Both the position numbers and the translations under genes were made by a program. Of a stretch of 64,000 bases of DNA, positions 26,769 through 35,549 are shown piece by piece. The first letter of the stretch is position 1. Every line of letters begins with the position of its first letter. A model generated the notes under the pieces. It was not told where the DNA came from. It saw only the letters and a program-made list of their open reading frames with translations, and did no database searches. This stretch comes from Lachnospiraceae bacterium (GTDB taxonomy: Bacteria; Bacillota; Clostridia; Lachnospirales; Lachnospiraceae): positions 1-64,000 of the forward strand of contig JAGBOC010000012.1 of the NCBI GenBank assembly GCA_017634065.1. The letters run 5' to 3'.

Positions 26769-27755
26769 ATGAAGATTATAGTTCTTAATGAAAAAGAAAT
26801 GAAAAACATTATGAATATGAAAGATGCAATTCGGGCGGTAAAAGAGGCATCATCAAACTATTCAAAAGGAAAAACTGATATACCACTTCGAGCAAATTTA
26901 AATGTGAAGGAATATAATGGTAATAGTCTATATATGTATGGATATGTGCCAGATAGTAAAGCACTTGGAGTTAAACTTGTATCTGTATACCCTGATAACC
27001 CTAAAAAAGGAGTGAGTGCTTGTCCTGCTACTATGATTCTTGAAAATGCAGAAACTGGTGAAGTAAATGCAATAATGGATGGCACATATTTAACTAGACT
27101 TAGGACAGGAGCGTTAAGTGGTGCTGCGACTGATCTTTTGGCAAAAAAAGATTCTAAAGTTTTTACACTTATAGGTACAGGTGGACAGGCAGAGTGTCAA
27201 TTAGAAGCTATTTTAGCGGTAAGAGATATAGAAGAAGTAAGAGTATATAGTAGAAATATAGAAAATGTAAAAAAGTTTATAGAAAGAGTATCAAAAGGAA
27301 AGCATCAAAGGTTTGTTGCATGTAATTCTTCAGATGAGGCAGTAGATGGAGCAGATATTATAACAGCAGTTACAGTTTCAAACGACCCAGTTTTTGATGG
27401 TAAAAAAGTAAAAAAAGGATGTCATATAAATGGAGTAGGTTCATATACTCCAGAGATGTCAGAAATAGATGAACACATAGTATGTAATTCAAATGTTATT
27501 ATTGTTGACACTATGGATGGAACAATTAATGAAACTGGTGATTTTTTGAAACCAATGAAAAAAGGGTTATTTAAGAAAGAAATGATTATTGGCGAACTTG
27601 GCGATTTGGTAGATGGTAAATGCAGTGGTCGTAAATCAGATAATGATATTACATTTTTTGAAACTACTGGCTCGGCAGTATTTGATTTGGTAACTGGTCA
27701 AAAGATTTATGAACTTGCAAATAGTAAATCAATGGGACAAATTATAGAGATATAG
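26769..27755 (+). CDS. Ornithine cyclodeaminase / mu-crystallin family NAD(P)-dependent enzyme
   Basis: This 328-residue protein has the family's substrate-side segment IPLRANL and TYLTRLRTGALSGAATDLLA, then a Rossmann strand FTLIGTGGQAECQLEAI, and GVGSYTPEMSEID. Members include ornithine cyclodeaminase, alanine dehydrogenase and imine reductases, and the substrate cannot be told from sequence. Given the arginine genes elsewhere in the window, ornithine to proline is a reasonable but unproven idea. GGAGG at 26760-26764 supports ATG 26769. Confidence 0.85.
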   Translation: MKIIVLNEKEMKNIMNMKDAIRAVKEASSNYSKGKTDIPLRANLNVKEYNGNSLYMYGYVPDSKALGVKLVSVYPDNPKKGVSACPATMILENAETGEVNAIMDGTYLTRLRTGALSGAATDLLAKKDSKVFTLIGTGGQAECQLEAILAVRDIEEVRVYSRNIENVKKFIERVSKGKHQRFVACNSSDEAVDGADIITAVTVSNDPVFDGKKVKKGCHINGVGSYTPEMSEIDEHIVCNSNVIIVDTMDGTINETGDFLKPMKKGLFKKEMIIGELGDLVDGKCSGRKSDNDITFFETTGSAVFDLVTGQKIYELANSKSMGQIIEI

Positions 27756-27822
27756 TATTCTAATTTCATTTTTTAATAGATTTTAGAATTAACATCTTTG
27801 TAAAGTTTTCATATTGCTTTTC

Positions 27823-27850
27823 TTGACATAATATTTTTTTATGATATAAT
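27823..27850 (+). promoter_or_regulatory. tRNA-Lys promoter
   Basis: TTGACA (27823-27828) and TATAAT (27845-27850) have a 16-base spacer and an extended -10 TGA. This is a consensus-strength promoter, as expected for a stable RNA. Confidence 0.85.
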
Positions 27851-27861
27851 AAATGGTTGTT

Positions 27862-27934
27862 GCACCTCTAGCTCAGCTGGTAGAGCAGTAGACTCTTAAT
27901 CTATTTGTCCAGGGTTCGATTCCCTGGAGGTGCA
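27862..27934 (+). tRNA. tRNA-Lys (anticodon CTT)
   Basis: GCACCTC at 27862-27868 pairs with GAGGTGC at 27927-27933. The D-arm has GCTCAGCTGGTAGAGC, and the T-arm GGGTTCGATTCCC. The anticodon loop CTCTTAA gives CTT, which reads AAG. The 3' CCA is not encoded. Confidence 0.95.
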
Positions 27935-27975
27935 CAAAAAGAAATAGGAGGCAAAGCCCCCTATTTCTTTTTTGT
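27935..27975 (+). terminator. tRNA-Lys terminator
   Basis: GAAATAGG pairs with CCTATTTC across a short GC-rich loop, followed by a run of six T. The T run begins the first copy of the downstream repeat. Confidence 0.75.
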
Positions 27976-28127
27976 CTCTCAAGGGTCGAACCCATCTCAC
28001 ATGGAGCGAACAACGTGAGCGGAATGGGAAGGGTTCGATATTTTCAAAATGTGAGAAATCTCATTTCTTTTTTGTCTCTCAAGGGTCGAACCCGTCTCAC
28101 ATGAGCAAGCGTTGTGAGATGAATGGG
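27963..28127. repeat. Tandem repeat of about 65 bp, two copies 100 bp apart, with T-arm-like core
   Basis: Copy A is 27963-28028 and copy B 28063-28127. The first 41 positions differ at one base. Both include a T-run, GTCTCTCAAGGGTCGAACCC, then TCTCACATG, and both end in AATGGG. Each contains a CTCAC/GTGAG stem. The core GGGTCGAACCC is near-palindromic and resembles a tRNA T-arm. Copy B is preceded by its own small hairpin AGAAAT-CTC-ATTTCT. No coding frame is evident. Together with the terminator, this fills the gap to rpmE. Confidence 0.7.
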
Positions 28128-28133
28128 TAATTC

Positions 28134-28162
28134 TTGACACAATGGTTAAAAAGTGATATATT
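28134..28162 (+). promoter_or_regulatory. rpmE promoter
   Basis: TTGACA (28134-28139) and TATATT (28157-28162) are spaced by 17 bases with an extended -10 TGA. It begins seven bases after repeat copy B. Confidence 0.75.
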
Positions 28163-28215
28163 TATAAGGCTAAAAAAGTATTGTTATGGTTGGAAACCAT
28201 AGAAAAGAGGTTAAA

Positions 28216-28422
28216 ATGGCAAAAGAAGGATTACATCCAAAATATCAAGAATGTAAAGTAACTTGTAACTGTGGCAATGAGTTTACAACAAGAAGTACAA
28301 AACCAAGCATTCACGTTGAAGTTTGTTCAAAATGTCACCCATTCTACACAGGACAACAAAAAGCTGCTGCTGCTCGTGGTAGAATTGAGAAGTTTAATAA
28401 AAAGTTTGGATTAAAAGGATAA
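28216..28422 (+). CDS. rpmE: 50S ribosomal protein L31, zinc-binding type
   Basis: This 68-residue protein is the cysteine-containing (C+) form of L31, with Cys in [12 protein letters not shown] and [11 protein letters not shown]. These bind zinc, and many bacteria swap this form for a Cys-free one when zinc is scarce. AGAGG lies five bases upstream of ATG 28216; an in-frame upstream start at 28186 is less likely. Confidence 0.96.
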   Translation: MAKEGLHPKYQECKVTCNCGNEFTTRSTKPSIHVEVCSKCHPFYTGQQKAAAARGRIEKFNKKFGLKG

Positions 28423-28429
28423 TAAAGTT

Positions 28430-28458
28430 AAGGGCGAATGTATCGCCCTTTATTTTTT
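28430..28458 (+). terminator. rpmE terminator
   Basis: AAGGGCGA (28430-28437) pairs with TCGCCCTT (28443-28450) around ATGTA, followed by a T-rich tail. Confidence 0.85.
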
Positions 28459-28460
28459 AT

Positions 28461-29426
28461 ATGAATATGAATAATTGCGCAAAAAAATGTTATAGTGGTA
28501 TAGGTGGTCAAGCCGTAATTGAAGGTATAATGATGAAGAATAAAGATGAGTATTCTGTTGCGGTTAGAAAATCAAATGGTGAAATTGTTGTAAAAAAAGA
28601 CAAGTATATTATGTTGTCACAGAAGTATAAAATATTAGGATTACCATTTGTAAGAGGAATATTTTCCATGGTTGATTCACTTATACTTGGTTCAAAAACA
28701 CTTGAGTATTCAGCTTCATTTTTTGATGATGAAGGCTCATCGGAAAATGAAAGTAAAATTGATAAATGGTTAAATGAACATATAAATGAAAAGACCATGG
28801 GTCTCATTATGAGCATAATTACAGTTATATCAGTTGTCTTTGCACTAATAGTTTTTTCAGTTTTACCAGCTGGTATAGGGACACTATTTAAAAATATCGT
28901 AAAGACAAACAGTCATTTTTTGACAGCATTTGTTGAAGGAATAGTTCGTATACTTATATTTATACTTTATATAAAACTAATATCAAGAATGGATGAGATA
29001 AAAAGGACTTTTGAATATCATGGTTCTGAACACAAATGTATAAATTGCATAGAAAATGGATGGGACTTAACAGTTGATAATGTTCTAAAAGCAAGTAAAG
29101 AGCATAAGAGATGCGGAACATCATTTTTAGTATATGTCATGGTAATATCAATTTTCTTATTTATGTTTATCAATCCACCAACACTTATGCTAAAGTTTTT
29201 ATCAAGAATCATACTTATACCAGTAGTTGCTGGAGTTTCATACGAGGTGTTGCGACTTGCAGGAAGATTTGATAATAAGTTGATAAATATAATTTCAAGA
29301 CCAGGAATGTGGATGCAAGGCTTAACTACTCTTGAACCAGATGCAAAAGAAGTTGAAGTAGCTATAAGGGCAGTTGAAGAAGTATTTGATTGGAAGTCAT
29401 TTAAGAAAGAGCATTTTGATAAATAG
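28461..29426 (+). CDS. DUF1385 family membrane protein (YqhQ-like)
   Basis: This 321-residue protein has the family opening GIGGQAVIEGIMMKNKDEYSVAVRK, then LGLPFVRGIFSMVDSL. EYHGSEHKCINCIENG with Cys/His appears in the middle, and RFDNKLINIISRPGMWMQ at the end. Several hydrophobic helices lie between. The family is common in Firmicutes and often sits next to rpmE, prmC and prfA, as here, but its biochemical role is unknown. No Shine-Dalgarno sequence is visible before ATG 28461, and ATG 28467 is also possible. Confidence 0.88.
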   Translation: MNMNNCAKKCYSGIGGQAVIEGIMMKNKDEYSVAVRKSNGEIVVKKDKYIMLSQKYKILGLPFVRGIFSMVDSLILGSKTLEYSASFFDDEGSSENESKIDKWLNEHINEKTMGLIMSIITVISVVFALIVFSVLPAGIGTLFKNIVKTNSHFLTAFVEGIVRILIFILYIKLISRMDEIKRTFEYHGSEHKCINCIENGWDLTVDNVLKASKEHKRCGTSFLVYVMVISIFLFMFINPPTLMLKFLSRIILIPVVAGVSYEVLRLAGRFDNKLINIISRPGMWMQGLTTLEPDAKEVEVAIRAVEEVFDWKSFKKEHFDK

Positions 29427-29443
29427 TTAAGTTTATAATTATT

Positions 29444-30016
29444 ATGAATGTATATGATTTTGATGGGACAATTTATAAAAATGATAGCACAAGAGACTTT
29501 TACTATTACTTGTTAAGGCATCATACAAAGGTTATAAAATATCTTCCTAAGTTCATCCTAGATGCCATCAAATATAAACTTGATGTTGTAACAAAAACGA
29601 AAATGAAAGAAACTTTCTATAGGTTTCTAAATAGTTTTCCAGATGGAGAAATTGATAAAATAGTACTGATATTTTGGACAAAGCATAGGCATAAGATATA
29701 CGATTGGTATTATAAGCAAAAAAAAGAGACTGATGTGATAATTAGTGCGAGTCCAAGATACATTCTTGAACCAATATGTAAAGAACTAAATGTTAATCTC
29801 ATTTGCTCTGAAGTAAATGTAAAGAATGGAGACTATATTGGGGTTAACTGCTACGGCGAAGAGAAAGTAAAAAGGTTTTATAAAGAATATCCAAATGCTA
29901 TAATTGATAAGTTTTATTCAGATTCTAAATCTGATGAACCACTTGCGAAGATCGCTAAAAAAGCCTTTAGAGTAGATAGAAGAGGAAATATTAAAGAGTG
30001 GAAGTTTAAAAATTAA
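29444..30016 (+). CDS. HAD superfamily phosphatase, SerB-like subclass
   Basis: This 190-residue protein has motif I DFDGT (Asp5 nucleophile and Asp7), motif II in IISASPR, and motif IV DSKSDEPL. That is the complete HAD phosphatase active site with a helical cap between I and II, as in the SerB-like IB subclass. The substrate is unknown. It lies between the DUF1385 gene and prmC, 17 bases after the former. Confidence 0.85.
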   Translation: MNVYDFDGTIYKNDSTRDFYYYLLRHHTKVIKYLPKFILDAIKYKLDVVTKTKMKETFYRFLNSFPDGEIDKIVLIFWTKHRHKIYDWYYKQKKETDVIISASPRYILEPICKELNVNLICSEVNVKNGDYIGVNCYGEEKVKRFYKEYPNAIIDKFYSDSKSDEPLAKIAKKAFRVDRRGNIKEWKFKN

Positions 30017-30040
30017 GAATTATTTAGATTAATTGTAAAA

Positions 30041-30949
30041 ATGAAGTTAAGAACTATTTTAGATGAAGGTAAGAAATTACTTTCGAAAAATAAAATTGAA
30101 GACCCTGACTTTGATGCCACAGAAATTTTGCTAAATCTACTTGATATGGATATGGCAAGATTTCTTTTTGAGTGTGATGATGAGATGGAAGATAAGTATG
30201 ATAAGAGAACGATAAGTAACATAATTTCAGAGTTTGATAATCTTATCTCCATAAGAGCAGAACATTTTCCACTTCAATATATAACTTGCGAGACTTATTT
30301 TTGCGGACTTAAGTTTTACATTGATAGAAATGTGCTCATACCAAGACAAGATACTGAAATATTGGTAGAAAAAGTTATCGCTGACAATCAAGATAAAAAT
30401 AAATCCATACTTGATATGTGTACTGGATCAGGATGTATAGCAGTGTCACTTGCTACCATTGGAAATTATAAAACTGTTGTGGGGACAGATATTTCAAATG
30501 ATGCACTTGATATTGCGGCTAAAAATGCTGATGAACTCGTGCCAAATAATGTTTTGGATGACGAGATGAATCAACAAATATACTTTTTACAAAGTGATAT
30601 GTTTGACAATTTCCACAAATTAAAAGAAAAACTTGGTATTGAGACCTTTGATATAATAACTGCAAATCCACCATATATAAAATCTGGAGATATAAAGAGT
30701 TTGCAAAAAGAAGTTAAAGATTATGAGCCAGTAATAGCACTTGATGGTGACAAAGATGGCTTGAAATACTATAAATTAATTGCAAAAGGTGCGAAAGAAT
30801 ACTTAAATGCTGATGGCAAACTCTATCTTGAGATAGGATTTGATCAGGCGAATGATGTGAAAAAGATTTTTGAAAAGTTAGGTTATACCCATATAGAAAC
30901 AATTAAAGATTTAGGAGGTAATGATAGAGTTATTATATTTACTATATAA
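30041..30949 (+). CDS. prmC: Release factor glutamine methyltransferase PrmC
   Basis: This 302-residue SAM enzyme methylates the GGQ glutamine of release factors. LDMCTGSGCIAVSLA binds SAM, NPPY in TANPPYIKSG is the catalytic motif, and an N-terminal helical domain is present. It lies immediately before prfA, its substrate gene, a widely conserved pairing. The length is slightly above average. No ribosome-binding site is evident before the ATG. Confidence 0.94.
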   Translation: MKLRTILDEGKKLLSKNKIEDPDFDATEILLNLLDMDMARFLFECDDEMEDKYDKRTISNIISEFDNLISIRAEHFPLQYITCETYFCGLKFYIDRNVLIPRQDTEILVEKVIADNQDKNKSILDMCTGSGCIAVSLATIGNYKTVVGTDISNDALDIAAKNADELVPNNVLDDEMNQQIYFLQSDMFDNFHKLKEKLGIETFDIITANPPYIKSGDIKSLQKEVKDYEPVIALDGDKDGLKYYKLIAKGAKEYLNADGKLYLEIGFDQANDVKKIFEKLGYTHIETIKDLGGNDRVIIFTI

Positions 30950-30966
30950 ATTAACTTTGTTATAAT
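30938..30966 (+). promoter_or_regulatory. Possible prfA promoter giving a leaderless mRNA
   Basis: TTTACT (30938-30943) and TATAAT (30961-30966) have a 17-base spacer and an extended -10 TGT. Transcription would start within a base or two of the ATG at 30974. There is no Shine-Dalgarno sequence. Confidence 0.4.
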
Positions 30967-30973
30967 ACATATT

Positions 30974-32047
30974 ATGAATAGCAAACTAACAACTTTATAT
31001 AAACATTATGAAGAAATAATGCAAGAGTTAAGTTCTGATGATGTGACAAAAGACATTGATAGATATACTAAACTCATGAAAGAACAAAACGAGCTTGAAC
31101 CAATTATTAAAGCATATAAAGATTATATGGCTGCTGAAAAATTGGAGCAGGATTCACTTAATATTATTAATACAGAATCAGATGAAGATATGCTTACAAT
31201 GGCAAGAGAAGATTTAGCAAATGCAAAAAAAGATAAAGAGAGACTTGATGAAGAGATAAAAATACTTTTGTTACCAAAGGACCCGATGGATGATAAGAAT
31301 ATCATCATTGAGATTAGACAAGGTGCAGGTGGCGATGAAGCGGCACTTTTTGCAGCTGAAATATATCGTATGTATATGGGGTATATTGATTCAATGGGTT
31401 GGAAGACTGAACTTTTGAGCGTGAATGAAAATGGGCTTGGAGGTTTTAAGGAAGTTATCTTTTCAGTTAATGGTAAAGGTGCTTACTCAAAGTTTAAATA
31501 TGAGTCAGGTGTTCATAGAGTACAAAGAGTTCCAGTGACAGAGAGCAGTGGAAGAATTCACACATCGACTATAACTGTTGCTGTTATGCCGGAAGTTGAC
31601 GAGGTTGATGTGCAGATTAATCCTGCAGATGTTGAGATGGAAGTGTATAGGTCAAGTGGAGCGGGAGGTCAGCACGTTAATAAGACTTCATCAGCTGTTC
31701 GACTTATTCATAAACCTACTGGAATTGTTGTGGCATGTCAGGAAGAAAGATCACAGTTTCAAAATAAAGATAAGGCGATGGCGATGCTTCGTGCAAAACT
31801 TTATGACATAGAGCAAGAGAAACAGCATAGTAAGTATGCAAATGACAAAAAAAGTCAGATTGGAACTGGTGATAGATCTGAAAAAATTAGGACTTATAAT
31901 TTCCCACAAGGTAGGGTCACTGATCATAGAATTGGTCTTAGCCTTTACAATATAGATGACATTATGAAAGGAAATATTAATGAATTAATAGAAACAATCA
32001 TAGCAGAGGATAGAGCATTAAAACTTTCTGCGATGGAAAAGGAGTAA
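30974..32047 (+). CDS. prfA: Peptide chain release factor 1
   Basis: This 357-residue factor ends translation at UAA and UAG. The catalytic loop GAGGQHVNKTSS and the RF1-type codon-recognition tripeptide PVT (in RVPVTESSGRIH) are present, which distinguish it from RF2. It follows prmC closely and is followed by gdhA three bases later. Confidence 0.97.
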   Translation: MNSKLTTLYKHYEEIMQELSSDDVTKDIDRYTKLMKEQNELEPIIKAYKDYMAAEKLEQDSLNIINTESDEDMLTMAREDLANAKKDKERLDEEIKILLLPKDPMDDKNIIIEIRQGAGGDEAALFAAEIYRMYMGYIDSMGWKTELLSVNENGLGGFKEVIFSVNGKGAYSKFKYESGVHRVQRVPVTESSGRIHTSTITVAVMPEVDEVDVQINPADVEMEVYRSSGAGGQHVNKTSSAVRLIHKPTGIVVACQEERSQFQNKDKAMAMLRAKLYDIEQEKQHSKYANDKKSQIGTGDRSEKIRTYNFPQGRVTDHRIGLSLYNIDDIMKGNINELIETIIAEDRALKLSAMEKE

Positions 32048-32050
32048 AAT

Positions 32051-33385
32051 ATGGGATATGTAAATGAAGTATTTGACAAAGTTGTAAAAGAAAATCCAAA
32101 TGAACCAGAGTTTCATCAAGCAGTTAAAGAAGTGTTTTCAACTCTTGAACCAGTTGTTTCAAAAAATGAAAAGATCTATAAGAAAGCAGCTCTTCTTGAG
32201 AGAATTGTGGAACCAGAAAGAATTATTAGCTTTAGAGTTCCATGGGTTGATGATAAGAATCAAGTTCATGTCAACAAAGGTTACAGGATTCAGTTTAATT
32301 CTGCCATCGGTCCTTATAAAGGTGGGATAAGATTACACCCAAGTGTAAATCAGGGTATACTTAAGTTTCTTGGATTTGAACAAATATTTAAGAACTCGCT
32401 TACAGGGCTACCTATGGGAGGTGCAAAAGGTGGGTCTAATTTTGACCCTAAAGGCAAGTCAGATAATGAAGTAATGAGATTCTGCCAAAGTTTTATGAGC
32501 GAACTTTATAAATATATTGGCAAAGATACCGATGTCCCTGCTGGAGATATAGGTACAGGTGCAAGAGAAATTGGTTTTATGTTTGGTCAATATAAGAAAC
32601 TTACTGGTCTTTATGAAGGAGTACTCACTGGAAAAGGTCTAACTTATGGTGGCTCTCTTGCTAGAACTGAAGCTACAGGGTATGGAGTTGGATATATGGC
32701 GGCAGAGATTCTTAATGGTGAGGGAAGTGATGTTAGTGGTAAAAGAGTAGGTATTAGTGGTTCGGGAAATGTTGCTATATACTGTGCAAAGAAATTTGAA
32801 GAACTAGGTGCTAAAGTAGTAACCCTTTCAGATTCAAATGGATATATTTATGACGAAAATGGAATAGATGTTTCAGTAGTAAAAGAGATAAAAGAAGTTA
32901 AGCGTGGAAGAATAAAAGATTATTTAAATTATGTCAAGTCAGCTAAATATGTTGAAAATGAAAAACCATGGGTTGAAAATCTTGATATAGCTGCACCTTG
33001 TGCTACACAAAATGAAGTGGATGAAAAATATGCAAAGCTTATGGTTAAAAATGGTGTTAAACTTGTAGTCGAAGGAGCAAATATGCCACTTGATATAGCT
33101 GCTATAAATGTTATGAAAGAGAATAAGATTCTCTATATGCCAGGAAAAGCAGCTAATGCTGGAGGTGTATCTGTGTCTGGTCTTGAGATGAGTCAAAACT
33201 CTTTGAGACTTTCTTGGACTTTTGATGAAGTAGATAATAGATTAAAAGATATTATGAAAAATATTTATAAGCAAGTTACAGAAACTGCATGTGAGTTTGG
33301 ATTAAAAGGCGATTTTGTAGCAGGAGCAAATATTGCTGGATTTAAAAAAGTTGCAGAAGCGATGTTAGCTCAAGGTATCTGCTAA
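32051..33385 (+). CDS. gdhA: Glutamate dehydrogenase, hexameric NADP-type
   Basis: This 444-residue enzyme converts 2-oxoglutarate and ammonia to glutamate. PMGGAKGGSNFDPKGKSD holds the substrate lysine, PAGDIGTGAREIGFMFG follows, and the nucleotide fold is GISGSGNVAIYCA. The length and the small-hexamer layout fit the NADP(H)-linked anabolic group. NfnAB would supply NADPH for it. AAGGAG inside the prfA end is its ribosome-binding site. Coenzyme choice is inferred from family. Confidence 0.94.
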   Translation: MGYVNEVFDKVVKENPNEPEFHQAVKEVFSTLEPVVSKNEKIYKKAALLERIVEPERIISFRVPWVDDKNQVHVNKGYRIQFNSAIGPYKGGIRLHPSVNQGILKFLGFEQIFKNSLTGLPMGGAKGGSNFDPKGKSDNEVMRFCQSFMSELYKYIGKDTDVPAGDIGTGAREIGFMFGQYKKLTGLYEGVLTGKGLTYGGSLARTEATGYGVGYMAAEILNGEGSDVSGKRVGISGSGNVAIYCAKKFEELGAKVVTLSDSNGYIYDENGIDVSVVKEIKEVKRGRIKDYLNYVKSAKYVENEKPWVENLDIAAPCATQNEVDEKYAKLMVKNGVKLVVEGANMPLDIAAINVMKENKILYMPGKAANAGGVSVSGLEMSQNSLRLSWTFDEVDNRLKDIMKNIYKQVTETACEFGLKGDFVAGANIAGFKKVAEAMLAQGIC

Positions 33386-33431
33386 TATATTGTTTGATAC
33401 TAACTTGTGGTAGAATTATGAAAGTTTTGTG

Positions 33432-33458
33432 AAAAAGGGGCTAAAAAACCCCTTTTTT
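33432..33458 (+). terminator. gdhA terminator
   Basis: AAAAAGGGG (33432-33440) pairs with CCCCTTTTT (33449-33457), followed by more T. Confidence 0.85.
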
Positions 33459-33459
33459 C

Positions 33460-33488
33460 TTGTAAAAATAGGCAAAATATTATATAAT
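33460..33488 (+). promoter_or_regulatory. Promoter of the surface glucosaminidase gene
   Basis: TTGTAA (33460-33465) and TATAAT (33483-33488) have a 17-base spacer. The expected start point (about 33495) coincides with the TTG or lies ten bases before the ATG, so the leader is minimal. Confidence 0.6.
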
Positions 33489-33504
33489 TTGTCTATTGAT
33501 AAAA

Positions 33505-35541
33505 ATGCTTAAAAAAATATTAAAAAGGGCATTTGTTTTTTTGTTGTGTGTCTCTTTTTTAATAATTCAGCCCTATATTAAGTTTTTAGGTGCTGACATA
33601 GCATATGCAGTACCAAGTGTTGTTTCTGTCAAAGGAACTAGTGTTAATGTGCGAAGTGGACCAGGAACATCATATAGAGTTTTAGGGACAGTTTCACTTG
33701 GGTTTAGATTTAATCCATTAGAGCAATTAAATGATGCTTCATCAAATGGTAGAAAATGGTATAAGTTTATATACAATGGTCAAAATGCATATATAAGGAC
33801 AGATTTTACAAAAGAAGCTGCGACTTATGTATATGATGCAACATTTGAAGCAGACCTAAATATGAAGGGTTTTCCAGAATCTTATAAATCAAGTCTTAGA
33901 GATTTACATGCGAATCATCCTAATTGGATATTTACACTTCATAGAACGGGACTTGATTTTAATTATGTTTTGGAAAATGAATTAATTGGGACAAGAACCT
34001 TGGTAAATGCGACATCTATCTCATCATATAAATCAACTGATGAAGGTAAGTATGACTGGGTTAATTCAAAATGGCCAACTTTTGATGGTAATGCTTGGGT
34101 GGCTGCGAGTAGAGAAGTGACAGCTGCATACCTGGATCCGCGCAACTTTTTGTATGAGCCATATATATTTCAGTTTGAACATCATACATTTAATGCAAAT
34201 ATTCATTCTATAGCTGGGATTAAAGAAATGGTTAAGGGAACATTTCTTGATTCAAATGTTACGACAGAGGGTCTTACAAGTAGTGTAAATGCTGTGAATG
34301 ATGGAATTATATATCCAGGTGCAGAAATAGTGCCATGGAACCCTAATATGCCAGTCATACCGATACTTATGAATGATAGAGATGATGAAGGGATAGTAAC
34401 TGGATTTAGTAATATATACTATGCACCTAATGGTCCAGGAGGTTCAGTAGAGCAACTTGGTCCTGCAGCAGGTTTGCCAGTACAAAATAATTCTGGTAAA
34501 GCAAGTGTTATAAATCCATCATCAAATGAAACTATAGAAGATGTGGAAGAGTCATATCAATTTAGTTATATGCCTAAAGGGACTTATTCATATGCAGAAC
34601 TTATCTATGATGCTTGTCGACAAGTTAATTGTAATCCCTACTGCATAGTCTCTATGATACTTCAAGAACAGGGGAAAAATGGAAGTGATTCTGTATCGGG
34701 TAAGAATAAAAAGTTTAAAGGATATTATAATTTTGGGAATATAAATGCATTTGCAAGTTCTGATTTGACAGCTATAGAAAATGGACTTAAGTATGCAAGT
34801 CTTTCAGGGTCATATAATAGACCTTGGAACTCAAAAGAAAAAGGAATATATGGGCTTTGCGATTTCTATGCAAATAGTTATGTAAGAGGTGGACAAGATA
34901 CATTTTATTTGAAGAAGTGGAATGTACAGGGCGATAATATATTTAAGCATCAGTATATGACGAATGTAGCAGGTGCAGCAGCTGAAGGTCAGCTTTTAGG
35001 GAATGCTTATGATGAGATAGTTTTACAGATGCCACACGAATTCAAAATACCTCTTTACAACAATATGCCAGAGACAGCTTGTCCTATACCTACTAAAGAC
35101 GGAAGTCCTAATAATAAATTGAAATCACTTTCGGTTGCAAATTATATATTAACACCTACTTTTAATTCTGATGTTAGCGACTATTCGATAATGTTAAATG
35201 CAGATACGAATTCTGTTTTTATAAATGCTGAAGCGTATGATAAAAAGGCAGCAGTAGGTGGCATAGGTAATATACTTACGACAACTTCATATACAGTTGT
35301 TAAGATATATTGTGTAGCAGAGAATAAAGATATTAGGCAATATAATATAAGTTTCTACAAACCTGGAGCGGAAAATGTTCAAGTAAATCCTGCAACGCTC
35401 ACACCACAGATATTGGTTCCGACACAAAATGGAATAGTAATAAGTTCAAATAATAATAATATAGATTCTTATGGTCCTGGTGGACAATTAACTAATTCAG
35501 GTAATATATCAGTGCAAATTGGTGTAGGACCTGGCGAATAG
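33505..35541 (+). CDS. Exported SH3b-glucosaminidase-cadherin-like surface protein
   Basis: This protein of about 678 residues has a signal peptide ending near AYA. An SH3b domain (VKGTSVNVRSGPGTSYRVLG) binds wall peptides. A long middle ends in a glucosaminidase-like fold with YNFGNINAFAS and an AELIYDACRQVNCNPYCIVSMIL region. A cadherin-like beta-sandwich (LKSLSVANYILTPTF) follows, then a Pro/Asn/Gly tail. It probably trims peptidoglycan glycan strands during growth or separation. The ATG 33505 has no Shine-Dalgarno sequence; TTG 33496 is the alternative. The next gene, also surface-exposed, follows after eight bases. Confidence 0.82.
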   Translation: MLKKILKRAFVFLLCVSFLIIQPYIKFLGADIAYAVPSVVSVKGTSVNVRSGPGTSYRVLGTVSLGFRFNPLEQLNDASSNGRKWYKFIYNGQNAYIRTDFTKEAATYVYDATFEADLNMKGFPESYKSSLRDLHANHPNWIFTLHRTGLDFNYVLENELIGTRTLVNATSISSYKSTDEGKYDWVNSKWPTFDGNAWVAASREVTAAYLDPRNFLYEPYIFQFEHHTFNANIHSIAGIKEMVKGTFLDSNVTTEGLTSSVNAVNDGIIYPGAEIVPWNPNMPVIPILMNDRDDEGIVTGFSNIYYAPNGPGGSVEQLGPAAGLPVQNNSGKASVINPSSNETIEDVEESYQFSYMPKGTYSYAELIYDACRQVNCNPYCIVSMILQEQGKNGSDSVSGKNKKFKGYYNFGNINAFASSDLTAIENGLKYASLSGSYNRPWNSKEKGIYGLCDFYANSYVRGGQDTFYLKKWNVQGDNIFKHQYMTNVAGAAAEGQLLGNAYDEIVLQMPHEFKIPLYNNMPETACPIPTKDGSPNNKLKSLSVANYILTPTFNSDVSDYSIMLNADTNSVFINAEAYDKKAAVGGIGNILTTTSYTVVKIYCVAENKDIRQYNISFYKPGAENVQVNPATLTPQILVPTQNGIVISSNNNNIDSYGPGGQLTNSGNISVQIGVGPGE

Positions 35542-35549
35542 GAGGAAGT

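Noticed and set aside
27967..28127. CRISPR-like array after tRNA-Lys
   Set aside because: Only two copies exist, they are 65 bp long and 100 bp apart, and there are no cas genes.
29434..29439. TATAAT as a promoter for the HAD phosphatase gene
   Set aside because: It lies only four bases before the ATG, so transcription would start inside the gene. No -35 is convincing.
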